This document shows positions 9,579-21,036 of a DNA stretch of 64,000 bases, in pieces. Under the pieces are notes generated by a model. The model saw only the letters and a list, made by a program, of their open reading frames with translations, ran no database searches and was not told the origin of the DNA. Each line of letters starts with the position of its first letter. The stretch's first letter is position 1. The stretch comes from Dendrocalamus latiflorus (Eukaryota; Streptophyta; Magnoliopsida; Poales; Poaceae). A program made the translations under genes and the position numbers. Where the stretch lies: the NCBI GenBank assembly GCA_017311315.1, contig CM029650.1, positions 12,543,884 to 12,607,883 on the forward strand, read 5' to 3'.

Positions 9579-10580
9579 ATGTTAGGTCACAAGGAGGATC
9601 CACCTAATCTGGAGGCGCCGGTTACGTGGACCGAGTACACTCGGTTGCGCGAGATGCGACAAAAACAACGTCATAGTGGTGACAATGGCGTGCACGATGA
9701 GCTCAGGGAAGTTCAGACTGGACTGAACACCCTCGGGGTGGAGGTCAAACAGTTGCGTACGACCATCAACAATAACTTTCAGGAGCTGCGTGCCATGTTC
9801 GCACACCACAATCTACGTGGGGGTGCACCAGCTGATCACACAAGTGTGCACGGCCCTCCGGTCGTTCTGCACAATGAGACCGAGGAGGACATGAGGGTTT
9901 CAAAATCCTATTTCTACACTCCCCGTACAGCACCTACAGGAGTTAAAACCACATCTCCTTTCAATTCGTTTAAAACTAATCCATCTATTGGAAGTTTTAC
10001 TCCAAGTGCACATGCTGCCCCATTGCTACAAACAACACTTGAGATGCATCAAAACCCAAGTGAGAGTGAGAGCCACATAGCCAAAGGGAAAGAGAGTATT
10101 AAAAAGAGTGAGTTGTGTGATTCCACCATATATGAATTTGAGAGCATCCCAATTGAGAGTGTGAGAGAAACACCAAAAGAGAAGAAAGAGGTAGATGATG
10201 GACAAAGTGAGGTTGATTTTGAAACTAACACACTAATGTCTACTTCTAGTGTTGTTTCTCACATTATGCAGGTTGAAATTGAAGATGAGGAATTAAACAG
10301 TCAACAATCGGCATCATTGGAAGTCAAAGATGAGGAGATAACCACGGTTGAAGATGACGTACTTGCTGTCCCGTTGTTACATCATGATGATTTAATACCT
10401 ACAACACCTATATCAACTGAGGAGAACAATAAAGGTAACAATATCGGCGCTGCAATTAATTGTGGAACAGTGAGTACTTGTGAGAACTCAAATGTGCGAA
10501 TAAAAATTCCATGTTCTGAAATTTCTTGGCTCAATTTACATAATATGGAATTGATTACTCATAAGGAAGTTCTTACTTGA
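9579..10580 (+). CDS. Family T gag-like ORF, unit 1 (333 aa)
   Basis: The ATG follows GTCGTTCCA, as in the inverted copy. Residues 1-100 are polar with a likely coiled coil at about 40-75. Residues 104-148 (DMRVSKS to AHAAP) match the Ser/Thr-rich segment that follows the capsid region in the family C gag (57.6 kb). The capsid core (WELKVDKVF to RFVPKHY in C) and the zinc knuckle are absent. Residues 150-333 are acidic and match nothing I know; the last part (ELITHKEVLT) aligns with element D (ELITYNDH...EEVLT). The stop TGA stands where D has an Arg codon, so the ORF once continued into the next region. Role unknown; perhaps a Gag remnant helping RNA packaging. Confidence 0.6.
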   Translation: MLGHKEDPPNLEAPVTWTEYTRLREMRQKQRHSGDNGVHDELREVQTGLNTLGVEVKQLRTTINNNFQELRAMFAHHNLRGGAPADHTSVHGPPVVLHNETEEDMRVSKSYFYTPRTAPTGVKTTSPFNSFKTNPSIGSFTPSAHAAPLLQTTLEMHQNPSESESHIAKGKESIKKSELCDSTIYEFESIPIESVRETPKEKKEVDDGQSEVDFETNTLMSTSSVVSHIMQVEIEDEELNSQQSASLEVKDEEITTVEDDVLAVPLLHHDDLIPTTPISTEENNKGNNIGAAINCGTVSTCENSNVRIKIPCSEISWLNLHNMELITHKEVLT

Positions 10581-11352
10581 ATATCTCCTAGTGATTCTTT
10601 GTGCTATATCATTTTGATGATCCTAGAGAGCTATCTAGTGTGATTGAGAAAGTTGCTGAAATTTCGTGTTTAAAATCACTAGTTAGTACCTATGCATATA
10701 CATATAAGTTCAATTTGATTGGAAATTATGGTATAGATGATAAGTTTTATGTTTACCGAATATGCATTACATGTGATAAGCTTGCCGAATTGAAATTACA
10801 TATTTTGGATAAACAAACTTTTGTGCCATATCATGATCACAATGAGATGAGTTTCAACAATAGTGCTTCATATTTTAAAAGATTTCTTAAGCCTACTTAT
10901 TCATCCTTTAATGTACAATCACGTACAAATAATTAGAGTAGCACAGTTGAAGCATGGAAGGAACTAAAGATTTTCTCCCCCATATTTGAACAACTTAATT
11001 TGGTTTGGCCCATTAATGACTTGTCCATGTGCTTAGCAAAGTCGAGGACGATTTTTTCTCATGGGAGGGAGAATGATATGAAAGACAATATTGCAATGTA
11101 TACATCTTATGGTTGTCGTTATATTAACTGGTTTGTGTGGAACAACGAGAATGACACAATAATTGATTCATACATATACCATGCGTATGTGTTTTTCTTT
11201 TTATCTACTACGCCTTCAGATGTTCTTGATATGCTAAGCAAAAGAAGTGTTGATGACAAATATATATACCATGCATATACGTTGTATTCTTTGCTTAGTA
11301 CAATTTCAGGCTACCAAAAGCCGAGGACGGCTTTTCTTGAAGAAGGGGAGGA
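10581..11352 (+). pseudogene. Broken second coding region of T (unit 1), homologous to element D
   Basis: Directly after the ORF1 stop the frame reads ISPSDSLCYII, matching ISPANSLCYIM in D. One base is then lost before DDPRELSSVIEKV (D: LSHALEKV). The next 111-codon stretch contains YKFNLIGNYG and VYRICITCD, against YKFNLIGDYG and VYRICITCD in D. A stop at about 10934 interrupts it, yet homology runs on: WKELKIFSPIFEQL versus WKNLQIFSPLLDEF. A 236-codon stretch from 11000 ends with DDKYIYHAYTL and EEGEDD, the latter over the PPT. I recognise no domain. Confidence 0.7.
11340..11352 (+). promoter_or_regulatory. Polypurine tract, array unit 1
   Basis: AAGAAGGGGAGGA abuts LTR 2. The same tract is at 15159-15171, 18978-18990, 22798-22810 and 34528-34540. 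It is deleted in units 6 and 7. Confidence 0.8.
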
Positions 11353-12295
11353 TGATGCGGATATGCACATGATTAATTTGAATATTATGATGAGTCCGGG
11401 GCCAAAGCAATGGAGAAGCACAAGGAGGTTTATCATATTTGCTACCAAGAACAAAAAGCTCAAAGCCCATGGGAATGGAAAGAAGAAAGCCAAGCAACCC
11501 ATGCAGCTGATCAAGGAGGAAAGAAGCCCATGCAGTGGGAGAGCAAAAGGGGAGAAGGCCAAGGACTTAAACTACAAGTTTTGGATAATATTTTCAAGCC
11601 AAATTCGGACTTCCCACGTGCTCAACCCAATTCAAACTCGGATTCAACTCAGAATTCAATTCGGATTCGGTTCGGGACAGCCTGACAGGCAGTTACTAAA
11701 AAGGTCATAACTTTCACAAACGGAGTCCGATTCAGGTGTTCTTGTACTCGTTGGAAAGATAATTTCAATGGATACGCAATGGATCTGGTCCCACCTTCAA
11801 ATTCGTCACGGATAAAAAGTTATGACCGAAACAAATGACAGGTGAAAAATATAGTTTTCTTTTTGTGAGAGTTTGTATCCAAAACCATATAGGGTTGAGT
11901 TGTAATTGGTTTGGGGACCATATGGACGTCCCAAGGGGCTATATAAGCCTTGTATTGGCAGCCTTTAGAAGGGACCAACTTTACGCATAAGATTGAAACA
12001 TAGCTATTGCTTGTTCTTTCAACACCAGAGTTCATGCGAGGACTTTGAGAGAGAATTAGGCGATCCATTGTTCGTTCTGCAATTCAAGGTCAAGCCGTCG
12101 TTCCATTGGGAATTGGGGACTTGGCGTTCGTCGTTTGTGGTCTCGCGACGAACAATTATCCGGTGTGTTTTGGGCGTATTCCGAAGAGTTGAGGGTTCGT
12201 GCATTGGCGCGAGTGTTCAACTAGCGACATCGTCTACTTCGCATCAACTATCCACATTTCCTCACCGAGAAGATCGGGACCCCTTTCCCGTATCA
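11353..12295 (+). repeat. Array LTR 2 (943 bp)
   Basis: TGATGCGG...CCCGTATCA, followed by the mutated PBS CGGTATCAGA. It belongs to the LTR 2-5 subgroup, which also shares CTTTATCCG just after the PBS where LTRs 1 and 6-8 have CTTTACCCG. Confidence 0.92.
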
Positions 12296-13397
12296 TGCGG
12301 TATCAGATTCTAGGTTTACTCGGTGAGAACTTCTTTATCCGTAGTTAGTAGATTGGTTTTTCTTTCCTATAGTTCAGAAAAAAAATTGCCCCATAAAAAG
12401 AGTTAATTTCCGCTGTCCAAACCCCGTTGTGCCTTTCAATCTGTTAGTTTTGGTTTGCTAAATTGAATTTGTGTCCGTCTTAGCATTGTCTAGTTGCTGG
12501 TCATATCTTTGTTCCATTAAAAATCCAAACAAAAAAAATTCCCCACCCCAAACCCTAATTCCAATTCGGCTGATTTGTCCTTTCTCTGCAGCCACCACCA
12601 AAAACGCCATAACTTTTGATTCCGAGATTATTTTTGAATGCGACTACCGCCATTAGATTCAAAACTTCATTGCCATCTATCTGTAAAATTTCACGTCATT
12701 CCAGAAAGGCAGTTAAGAGATATATGCGGTGAAAGTTGACCCAAGTTTCTGAATTGAATCTGCAACAGTCGGCACTTGTGAATTTTGTGCGAATTTTTCG
12801 GTCGGTTCCCAGAACTTGGCCCCAAAACAAAAGTTGTAGAAACAGCCGTCAGAAAAAACAGAAAAAAAGAATCATTGAAAAAAAGGCATCTGACAAAAAA
12901 GTTACGGCCGAAATACCGACGTGCTGTCCAGTAAACAAAAATCCTCAGTTTTCATGTTTTGGGTCAACCATTGTGTTCTTCAATTCCAGATTGCATTCGA
13001 TTGAATTATCTTGTCTTTACCACTCCCATACATTGCCATACACTTATTTTAGCCTTCGTTCATCCTTGGTTGATCAGCAATATAGGCTAAGTGCTAGATA
13101 CAAACTATAATTCAATTCTGTGCAATTTCTGAAATTAATTGATTGTTTTTCCTTGCTACAAAATACATAACTGTCCAAGCTCCACCGACACCCGTTTGTG
13201 TACTCCCTTTCTCTTGGTTACGCTCATACATTACCGGGTTGATATCGTTCGCTGTCACAATTGTCGATTTGCCGTCCTTGATTCACTTTGGAACGGTAAG
13301 CTTGTCTTGTTTTCAGGACAGTGGGTTGCAAGCATAGGGAGATCTTTTGTTTTACTAACCCGGATATAACCTCGTTTCTTGTTTGTGAGTCGTTCCA

Positions 13398-14399
13398 ATG
13401 TTAGGTCACAAGGAGGATCCACCTAATCTGGAGGCGCCGGTTACGTGGACCGAGTACACTCGGTTGCGCGAGATGCGACATAAACAACGTCATAGTGGTG
13501 ACAATGGCGTGCACGATGAGCTCAGGGAAGTTCAGACTGGACTGAACACCCTCGGGGTGGAGGTCAAACAGTTGCGTACGACCATCAACAATAACTTTCA
13601 GGAGCTGCGTGCCATGTTCGCACACCACAATCTACGTGGGGGTGCACCAGCTGATCACACAAGTGTGCACGGCCCTCCGGTCGTTCTGCACAATGAGACC
13701 GAGGAGGACATGAGGGTTTCAAAATCCTATTTCTACACTCCCCGTACAGCACCTACAGGAGTTAAAACCACATCTCCTTTCAATTCGTTTAAAACTAATC
13801 CATCTATTGGAAGTTTTACTCCAAGTGCACATGCTGCCCCATTGCTACAAACAACACTTGAGATGCATCAAAACCCAAGTGAGAGTGAGAGCCACATAGC
13901 CAAAGGGAAAGAGAGTATTAAAAAGAGTGAGTTGTGTGATTCCACCATATATGAATTTGAGAGCATCCCAATTGAGAGTGTGAGAGAAACACCAAAAGAG
14001 AAGAAAGAGGTAGATGATGGACAAAGTGAGGTTGATTTTGAAACTAACACACTAATGTCTACTTCTAGTGTTGTTTCTCACATTATGCAGGTTGAAATTG
14101 AAGATGAGGAATTAAACAGTCAACAATCGGCATCATTGGAAGTCAAAGATGAGGAGATAACCACGGTTGAAGATGACGTACTTGCTGTCCCGTTGTTACA
14201 TCATGATGATTTAATACCTACAACACCTATATCAACTGAGGAGAACAATAAAGGTAACAATATCGGCGCTGCAATTAATTGTGGAACAGTGAGTACTTGT
14301 GAGAACTCAAATGTGCGAATAAAAATTCCATGTTCTGAAATTTCTTGGCTCAATTTACATAATATGGAATTGATTACTCATAAGGAAGTTCTTACTTGA
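13398..14399 (+). CDS. Family T gag-like ORF, unit 2 (333 aa)
   Basis: Same ORF as at 9579. One visible private change, Q28H (AGATGCGACATAAACAA). Like units 1, 3 and 4 it has Ser33. Confidence 0.6.
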   Translation: MLGHKEDPPNLEAPVTWTEYTRLREMRHKQRHSGDNGVHDELREVQTGLNTLGVEVKQLRTTINNNFQELRAMFAHHNLRGGAPADHTSVHGPPVVLHNETEEDMRVSKSYFYTPRTAPTGVKTTSPFNSFKTNPSIGSFTPSAHAAPLLQTTLEMHQNPSESESHIAKGKESIKKSELCDSTIYEFESIPIESVRETPKEKKEVDDGQSEVDFETNTLMSTSSVVSHIMQVEIEDEELNSQQSASLEVKDEEITTVEDDVLAVPLLHHDDLIPTTPISTEENNKGNNIGAAINCGTVSTCENSNVRIKIPCSEISWLNLHNMELITHKEVLT

Positions 14400-15171
14400 A
14401 TATCTCCTAGTGATTCTTTGTGCTATATCATTTTGATGATCCTAGAGAGCTATCTAGTGTGATTGAAAAAGTTGCTGAAATTTCGTGTTTAAAATCACTA
14501 GTTAGTACCTATGCATATACATATAAGTTCAATTTGATTGGAAATTATGGTATAGATGATAAGTTTTATGTTTACCGAATATGCATTACATGTGATAAGC
14601 TTGCCGAATTGAAATTACATATTTTGGATAAACAAACTTTTGTGCCATATCATGATCACAATGAGATGAGTTTCAACAATAGTGCTTCATATTTTAAAAG
14701 ATTTCTTAAGCCTACTTATTCATCCTTTAATGTACAATCATGTACAAATAATTAGAGTAGCACAGTTGAAGCATGGAAGGAACTAAAGATTTTCTCCCCC
14801 ATATTTGAACAACTTAATTTGGTTTGGCCCATTAATGACTTGTCCATGTGCTTAGCAAAGTCGAGGACGATTTTTTCTCATGGGAGGGAGAATGATATGA
14901 AAGACAATATTGCAATGTATACATCTTATGGTTGTCGTTATATTAACTGGTTTGTGTGGAACAACGAGAATGACACAATAATTGATTCATACATATACCA
15001 TGCGTATGTGTTTCTTTTTTTATCTACTACGCCTTCAGATGTTCTTGATATGCTAAGCAAAAGAAGTGTTGATGACAAATATATATACCATGCATATACG
15101 TTGTATTCTTTGCTTAGTACAATTTCAGGCTACCAAAAGCCGAGGACGGCTTTTCTTGAAGAAGGGGAGGA
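14400..15171 (+). pseudogene. Broken second coding region of T, unit 2
   Basis: Carries the same ORF1 stop, the same lost base and the same later stop as unit 1, so these lesions predate the array. The stretch ends with the PPT at 15159-15171. Confidence 0.65.
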
Positions 15172-16114
15172 TGATGCGGATATGCACATGATTAATTTGA
15201 ATATTATGATGAGTCCGGGGCCAAAGCAATGGAGAAGCACAAGGAGGTTTATCATATTTGCTACCAAGAACAAAAAGCTCAAAGCCCATGGGAATGGAAA
15301 GAAGAAAGCCAAGCAACTCATGCAGCTGATCAAGGAGGAAAGAAGCCCATGCAGTGGGAGAGCAAAAGGGGAGAAGGCCAAGGACTTAAACTACAAGTTT
15401 TGGATAATATTTTCAAGCCAAATTCGGACTTCCCACGTGCTCAACCCAATTCAAACTCGGATTCAACTCAGAATTCAATTCGGATTCGGTTCGGGACAGC
15501 CTGACAGGCAGTTACTAAAAAGGTCATAACTTTCACAAACGGAGTCCGATTCAGGTGTTCTTGTACTCGTTGGAAAGATAATTTCAATGGATACGCAATG
15601 GATCTGGTCCCACCTTCAAATTCGTCACGGATAAAAAGTTATGACCGAAACAAATGACAGGTGAAAAATATAGTTTTCTTTTTGTGAGAGTTTGTATCCA
15701 AAACCATATAGGGTTGAGTTGTAATTGGTTTGGGGACCATATGGACGTCCCAAGGGGCTATATAAGCCTTGTATTGGCAGCCTTTAGAAGGGACCAACTT
15801 TACGCATAAGATTGAAACATAGCTATTGCTTGTTCTTTCAACACCAGAGTTCATGCGAGGACTTTGAGAGAGAATTAGGCGATCCATTGTTCGTTCTGCA
15901 ATTCAAGGTCAAGCCGTCGTTCCATTGGGAATTGGGGACTTGGCGTTCGTCGTTTGTGGTCTCGCGACGAACAATTATCCGGTGTGTTTTGGGCGTATTC
16001 CGAAGAGTTGAGGGTTCGTGCATTGGCGCGAGTGTTCAACTAGCGACATCGTCTACTTCGCATCAACTATCCACATTTCCTCACCGAGAAGATCGGGACC
16101 CCTTTCCCGTATCA
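15172..16114 (+). repeat. Array LTR 3 (943 bp)
   Basis: TGATGCGG...CCCGTATCA between unit 2 PPT and a mutated PBS (16117). Private change AAGCAACTCATGC near 15310, where the others have AAGCAACCCATGC. Confidence 0.92.
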
Positions 16115-17216
16115 TGCGGTATCAGATTCTAGGTTTACTCGGTGAGAACTTCTTTATCCGTAGTTAGTAGATTGGTTTTTCTTTCCTATAGTTCAGAAAA
16201 AAAATTGCCCCATAAAAAGAGTTAATTTCCGCTGTCCAAACCCCGTTGTGCCTTTCAATCTGTTAGTTTTGGTTTGCTAAATTGAATTTGTGTCCGTCTT
16301 AGCATTGTCTAGTTGCTGGTCATATCTTTGTTCCATTAAAAATCCAAACAAAAAAAATTCCCCACCCCAAACCCTAATTCCAATTCGGCTGATTTGTCCT
16401 TTCTCTGCAGCCACCACCAAAAACGCCATAACTTTTGATTCCGAGATTATTTTTGAATGCGACTACCGCCATTAGATTCAAAACTTCATTGCCATCTATC
16501 TGTAAAATTTCACGTCATTCCAGAAAGGCAGTTAAGAGATATATGCGGTGAAAGTTGACCCAAGTTTCTGAATTGAATCTGCAACAGTCGGCACTTGTGA
16601 ATTTTGTGCGAATTTTTCGGTCGGTTCCCAGAACTTGGCCCCAAAACAAAAGTTGTAGAAACAGCCGTCAGAAAAAACAGAAAAAAAGAATCATTGAAAA
16701 AAAGGCATCTGACAAAAAAGTTACGGCCGAAATACCGACGTGCTGTCCAGTAAACAAAAATCCTCAGTTTTCATGTTTTGGGTCAACCATTGTGTTCTTC
16801 AATTCCAGATTGCATTCGATTGAATTATCTTGTCTTTACCACTCCCATACATTGCCATACACTTATTTTAGCCTTCGTTCATCCTTGGTTGATCAGCAAT
16901 ATAGGCTAAGTGCTAGATACAAACTATAATTCAATTCTGTGCAATTTCTGAAATTAATTGATTGTTTTTCCTTGCTACAAAATACATAACTGTCCAAGCT
17001 CCACCGACACCCGTTTGTGTACTCCCTTTCTCTTGGTTACGCTCATACATTACCGGGTTGATATCGTTCGCTGTCACAATTGTCGATTTGCCGTCCTTGA
17101 TTCACTTTGGAACGGTAAGCTTGTCTTGTTTTCAGGACAGTGGGTTGCAAGCATAGGGAGATCTTTTGTTTTACTAACCCGGATATAACCTCGTTTCTTG
17201 TTTGTGAGTCGTTCCA

Positions 17217-18218
17217 ATGTTAGGTCACAAGGAGGATCCACCTAATCTGGAGGCGCCGGTTACGTGGACCGAGTACACTCGGTTGCGCGAGATGCGACAA
17301 AAACAACGTCATAGTGGTGACAATGGCGTGCACGATGAGCTCAGGGAAGTTCAGACTGGACTGAACACCCTCGGGGTGGAGGTCAAACAGTTGCGTACGA
17401 CCATCAACAATAACTTTCAGGAGCTGCGTGCCATGTTCGCACACCACAATCTACGTGGGGGTGCACCAGCTGATCACACAAGTGTGCACGGCCCTCCGGT
17501 CGTTCTGCACAATGAGACCGAGGAGGACATGAGGGTTTCAAAATCCTATTTCTACACTCCCCGTACAGCACCTACAGGAGTTAAAACCACATCTCCTTTC
17601 AATTCGTTTAAAACTAATCCATCTATTGGAAGTTTTACTCCAAGTGCACATGCTGCCCCATTGCTACAAACAACACTTGAGATGCATCAAAACCCAAGTG
17701 AGAGTGAGAGCCACATAGCCAAAGGGAAAGAGAGTATTAAAAAGAGTGAGTTGTGTGATTCCACCATATATGAATTTGAGAGCATCCCAATTGAGAGTGT
17801 GAGAGAAACACCAAAAGAGAAGAAAGAGGTAGATGATGGACAAAGTGAGGTTGATTTTGAAACTAACACACTAATGTCTACTTCTAGTGTTGTTTCTCAC
17901 ATTATGCAGGTTGAAATTGAAGATGAGGAATTAAACAGTCAACAATCGGCATCATTGGAAGTCAAAGATGAGGAGATAACCACGGTTGAAGATGACGTAC
18001 TTGCTGTCCCGTTGTTACATCATGATGATTTAATACCTACAACACCTATATCAACTGAGGAGAACAATAAAGGTAACAATATCGGCGCTGCAATTAATTG
18101 TGGAACAGTGAGTACTTGTGAGAACTCAAATGTGCGAATAAAAATTCCATGTTCTGAAATTTCTTGGCTCAATTTACATAATATGGAATTGATTACTCAT
18201 AAGGAAGTTCTTACTTGA
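17217..18218 (+). CDS. Family T gag-like ORF, unit 3 (333 aa)
   Basis: Same ORF as at 9579, with Gln28 and Ser33. No private amino acid change seen. Confidence 0.6.
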   Translation: MLGHKEDPPNLEAPVTWTEYTRLREMRQKQRHSGDNGVHDELREVQTGLNTLGVEVKQLRTTINNNFQELRAMFAHHNLRGGAPADHTSVHGPPVVLHNETEEDMRVSKSYFYTPRTAPTGVKTTSPFNSFKTNPSIGSFTPSAHAAPLLQTTLEMHQNPSESESHIAKGKESIKKSELCDSTIYEFESIPIESVRETPKEKKEVDDGQSEVDFETNTLMSTSSVVSHIMQVEIEDEELNSQQSASLEVKDEEITTVEDDVLAVPLLHHDDLIPTTPISTEENNKGNNIGAAINCGTVSTCENSNVRIKIPCSEISWLNLHNMELITHKEVLT

Positions 18219-18990
18219 ATATCTCCTAGTGATTCTTTGTGCTATATCATTTTGATGATCCTAGAGAGCTATCTAGTGTGATTGAGAAAGTTGCTGAAAT
18301 TTCGTGTTTAAAATCACTAGTTAGTACCTATGCATATACATATAAGTTCAATTTGATTGGAAATTATGGTATAGATGATAAGTTTTATGTTTACCGAATA
18401 TGCATTACATGTGATAAGCTTGCCGAATTGAAATTACATATTTTGGATAAACAAACTTTTGTGCCATATCATGATCACAATGAGATGAGTTTCAACAATA
18501 GTGCTTCATATTTTAAAAGATTTCTTAAGCCTACTTATTCATCCTTTAATGTACAATCATGTACAAATAATTAGAGTAGCACAGTTGAAGCATGGAAGGA
18601 ACTAAAGATTTTCTCCCCCATATTTGAACAACTTAATTTGGTTTGGCCCATTAATGACTTGTCCATGTGCTTAGCAAAGTCGAGGACGATTTTTTCTCAT
18701 GGGAGGGAGAATGATATGAAAGACAATATTGCAATGTATACATCTTATGGTTGTCGTTATATTAACTGGTTTGTGTGGAACAACGAGAATGACACAATAA
18801 TTGATTCATACATATACCATGCGTATGTGTTTCTTTTTTTATCTACTACGCCTTCAGATGTTCTTGATATGCTAAGCAAAAGAAGTGTTGATGACAAATA
18901 TATATACCATGCATATACGTTGTATTCTTTGCTTAGTACAATTTCAGGCTACCAAAAGCCGAGGACGGCTTTTCTTGAAGAAGGGGAGGA
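18219..18990 (+). pseudogene. Broken second coding region of T, unit 3
   Basis: Same lesions as unit 1. It shares with unit 2 the spelling GTGTTTCTTTTTTTATC, where units 1, 4 and 5 have GTGTTTTTCTTTTTATC, which links units 2 and 3 as nearest relatives. Confidence 0.65.
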
Positions 18991-19933
18991 TGATGCGGAT
19001 ATGCACATGATTAATTTGAATATTATGATGAGTCCGGGGCCAAAGCAATGGAGAAGCACAAGGAGGTTTATCATATTTGCTACCAAGAACAAAAAGCTCA
19101 AAGCCCATGGGAATGGAAAGAAGAAAGCCAAGCAACCCATGCAGCTGATCAAGGAGGAAAGAAGCCCATGCAGTGGGAGAGCAAAAGGGGAGAAGGCCAA
19201 GGACTTAAACTACAAGTTTTGGATAATATTTTCAAGCCAAATTCGGACTTCCCACGTGCTCAACCCAATTCAAACTCGGATTCAACTCAGAATTCAATTC
19301 GGATTCGGTTCGGGACAGCCTGACAGGCAGTTACTAAAAAGGTCATAACTTTCACAAACGGAGTCCGATTCAGGTGTTCTTGTACTCGTTGGAAAGATAA
19401 TTTCAATGGATACGCAATGGATCTGGTCCCACCTTCAAATTCGTCACGGATAAAAAGTTATGACCGAAACAAATGACAGGTGAAAAATATAGTTTTCTTT
19501 TTGTGAGAGTTTGTATCCAAAACCATATAGGGTTGAGTTGTAATTGGTTTGGGGACCATATGGACGTCCCAAGGGGCTATATAAGCCTTGTATTGGCAGC
19601 CTTTAGAAGGGACCAACTTTACGCATAAGATTGAAACATAGCTATTGCTTGTTCTTTCAACACCAGAGTTCATGCGAGGACTTTGAGAGAGAATTAGGCG
19701 ATCCATTGTTCGTTCTGCAATTCAAGGTCAAGCCGTCGTTCCATTGGGAATTGGGGACTTGGCGTTCGTCGTTTGTGGTCTCGCGACGAACAATTATCCG
19801 GTGTGTTTTGGGCGTATTCCGAAGAGTTGAGGGTTCGTGCATTGGCGCGAGTGTTCAACTAGCGACATCGTCTACTTCGCATCAACTATCCACATTTCCT
19901 CACCGAGAAGATCGGGACCCCTTTCCCGTATCA
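18991..19933 (+). repeat. Array LTR 4 (943 bp)
   Basis: TGATGCGG...CCCGTATCA with a mutated PBS at 19936. The next internal region has one extra A in its poly-A run near 20018, which explains the 3820-bp spacing. Confidence 0.92.
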
Positions 19934-21036
19934 TGCGGTATCAGATTCTAGGTTTACTCGGTGAGAACTTCTTTATCCGTAGTTAGTAGATTGGTTTTTC
20001 TTTCCTATAGTTCAGAAAAAAAAATTGCCCCATAAAAAGAGTTAATTTCCGCTGTCCAAACCCCGTTGTGCCTTTCAATCTGTTAGTTTTGGTTTGCTAA
20101 ATTGAATTTGTGTCCGTCTTAGCATTGTCTAGTTGCTGGTCATATCTTTGTTCCATTAAAAATCCAAACAAAAAAAATTCCCCACCCCAAACCCTAATTC
20201 CAATTCGGCTGATTTGTCCTTTCTCTGCAGCCACCACCAAAAACGGCATAACTTTTGATTCCGAGATTATTTTTGAATGCGACTACCGCCATTAGATTCA
20301 AAACTTCATTGCCATCTATCTGTAAAATTTCACGTCATTCCAGAAAGGCAGTTAAGAGATATATGCGGTGAAAGTTGACCCAAGTTTCTGAATTGAATCT
20401 GCAACAGTCGGCACTTGTGAATTTTGTGCGAATTTTTCGGTCGGTTCCCAGAACTTGGCCCCAAAACAAAAGTTGTAGAAACAGCCGTCAGAAAAAACAG
20501 AAAAAAAGAATCATTGAAAAAAAGGCATCTGACAAAAAAGTTACGGCCGAAATACCGACGTGCTGTCCAGTAAACAAAAATCCTCAGTTTTCATGTTTTG
20601 GGTCAACCATTGTGTTCTTCAATTCCAGATTGCATTCGATTGAATTATCTTGTCTTTACCACTCCCATACATTGCCATACACTTATTTTAGCCTTCGTTC
20701 ATCCTTGGTTGATCAGCAATATAGGCTAAGTGCTAGATACAAACTATAATTCAATTCTGTGCAATTTCTGAAATTAATTGATTGTTTTTCCTTGCTACAA
20801 AATACATAACTGTCCAAGCTCCACCGACACCCGTTTGTGTACTCCCTTTCTCTTGGTTACGCTCATACATTACCGGGTTGATATCGTTCGCTGTCACAAT
20901 TGTCGATTTGCCGTCCTTGATTCACTTTGGAACGGTAAGCTTGTCTTGTTTTCAGGACAGTGGGTTGCAAGCATAGGGAGATCTTTTGTTTTACTAACCC
21001 GGATATAACCTCGTTTCTTGTTTGTGAGTCGTTCCA

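Noticed and set aside
11000..11710. 236-codon ORF repeated in each array unit as a separate gene
   Set aside because: Its first part continues the D-homologous region after an inherited stop; its last part is LTR sequence read through the PPT. It is a piece of a broken frame, not an independent gene.
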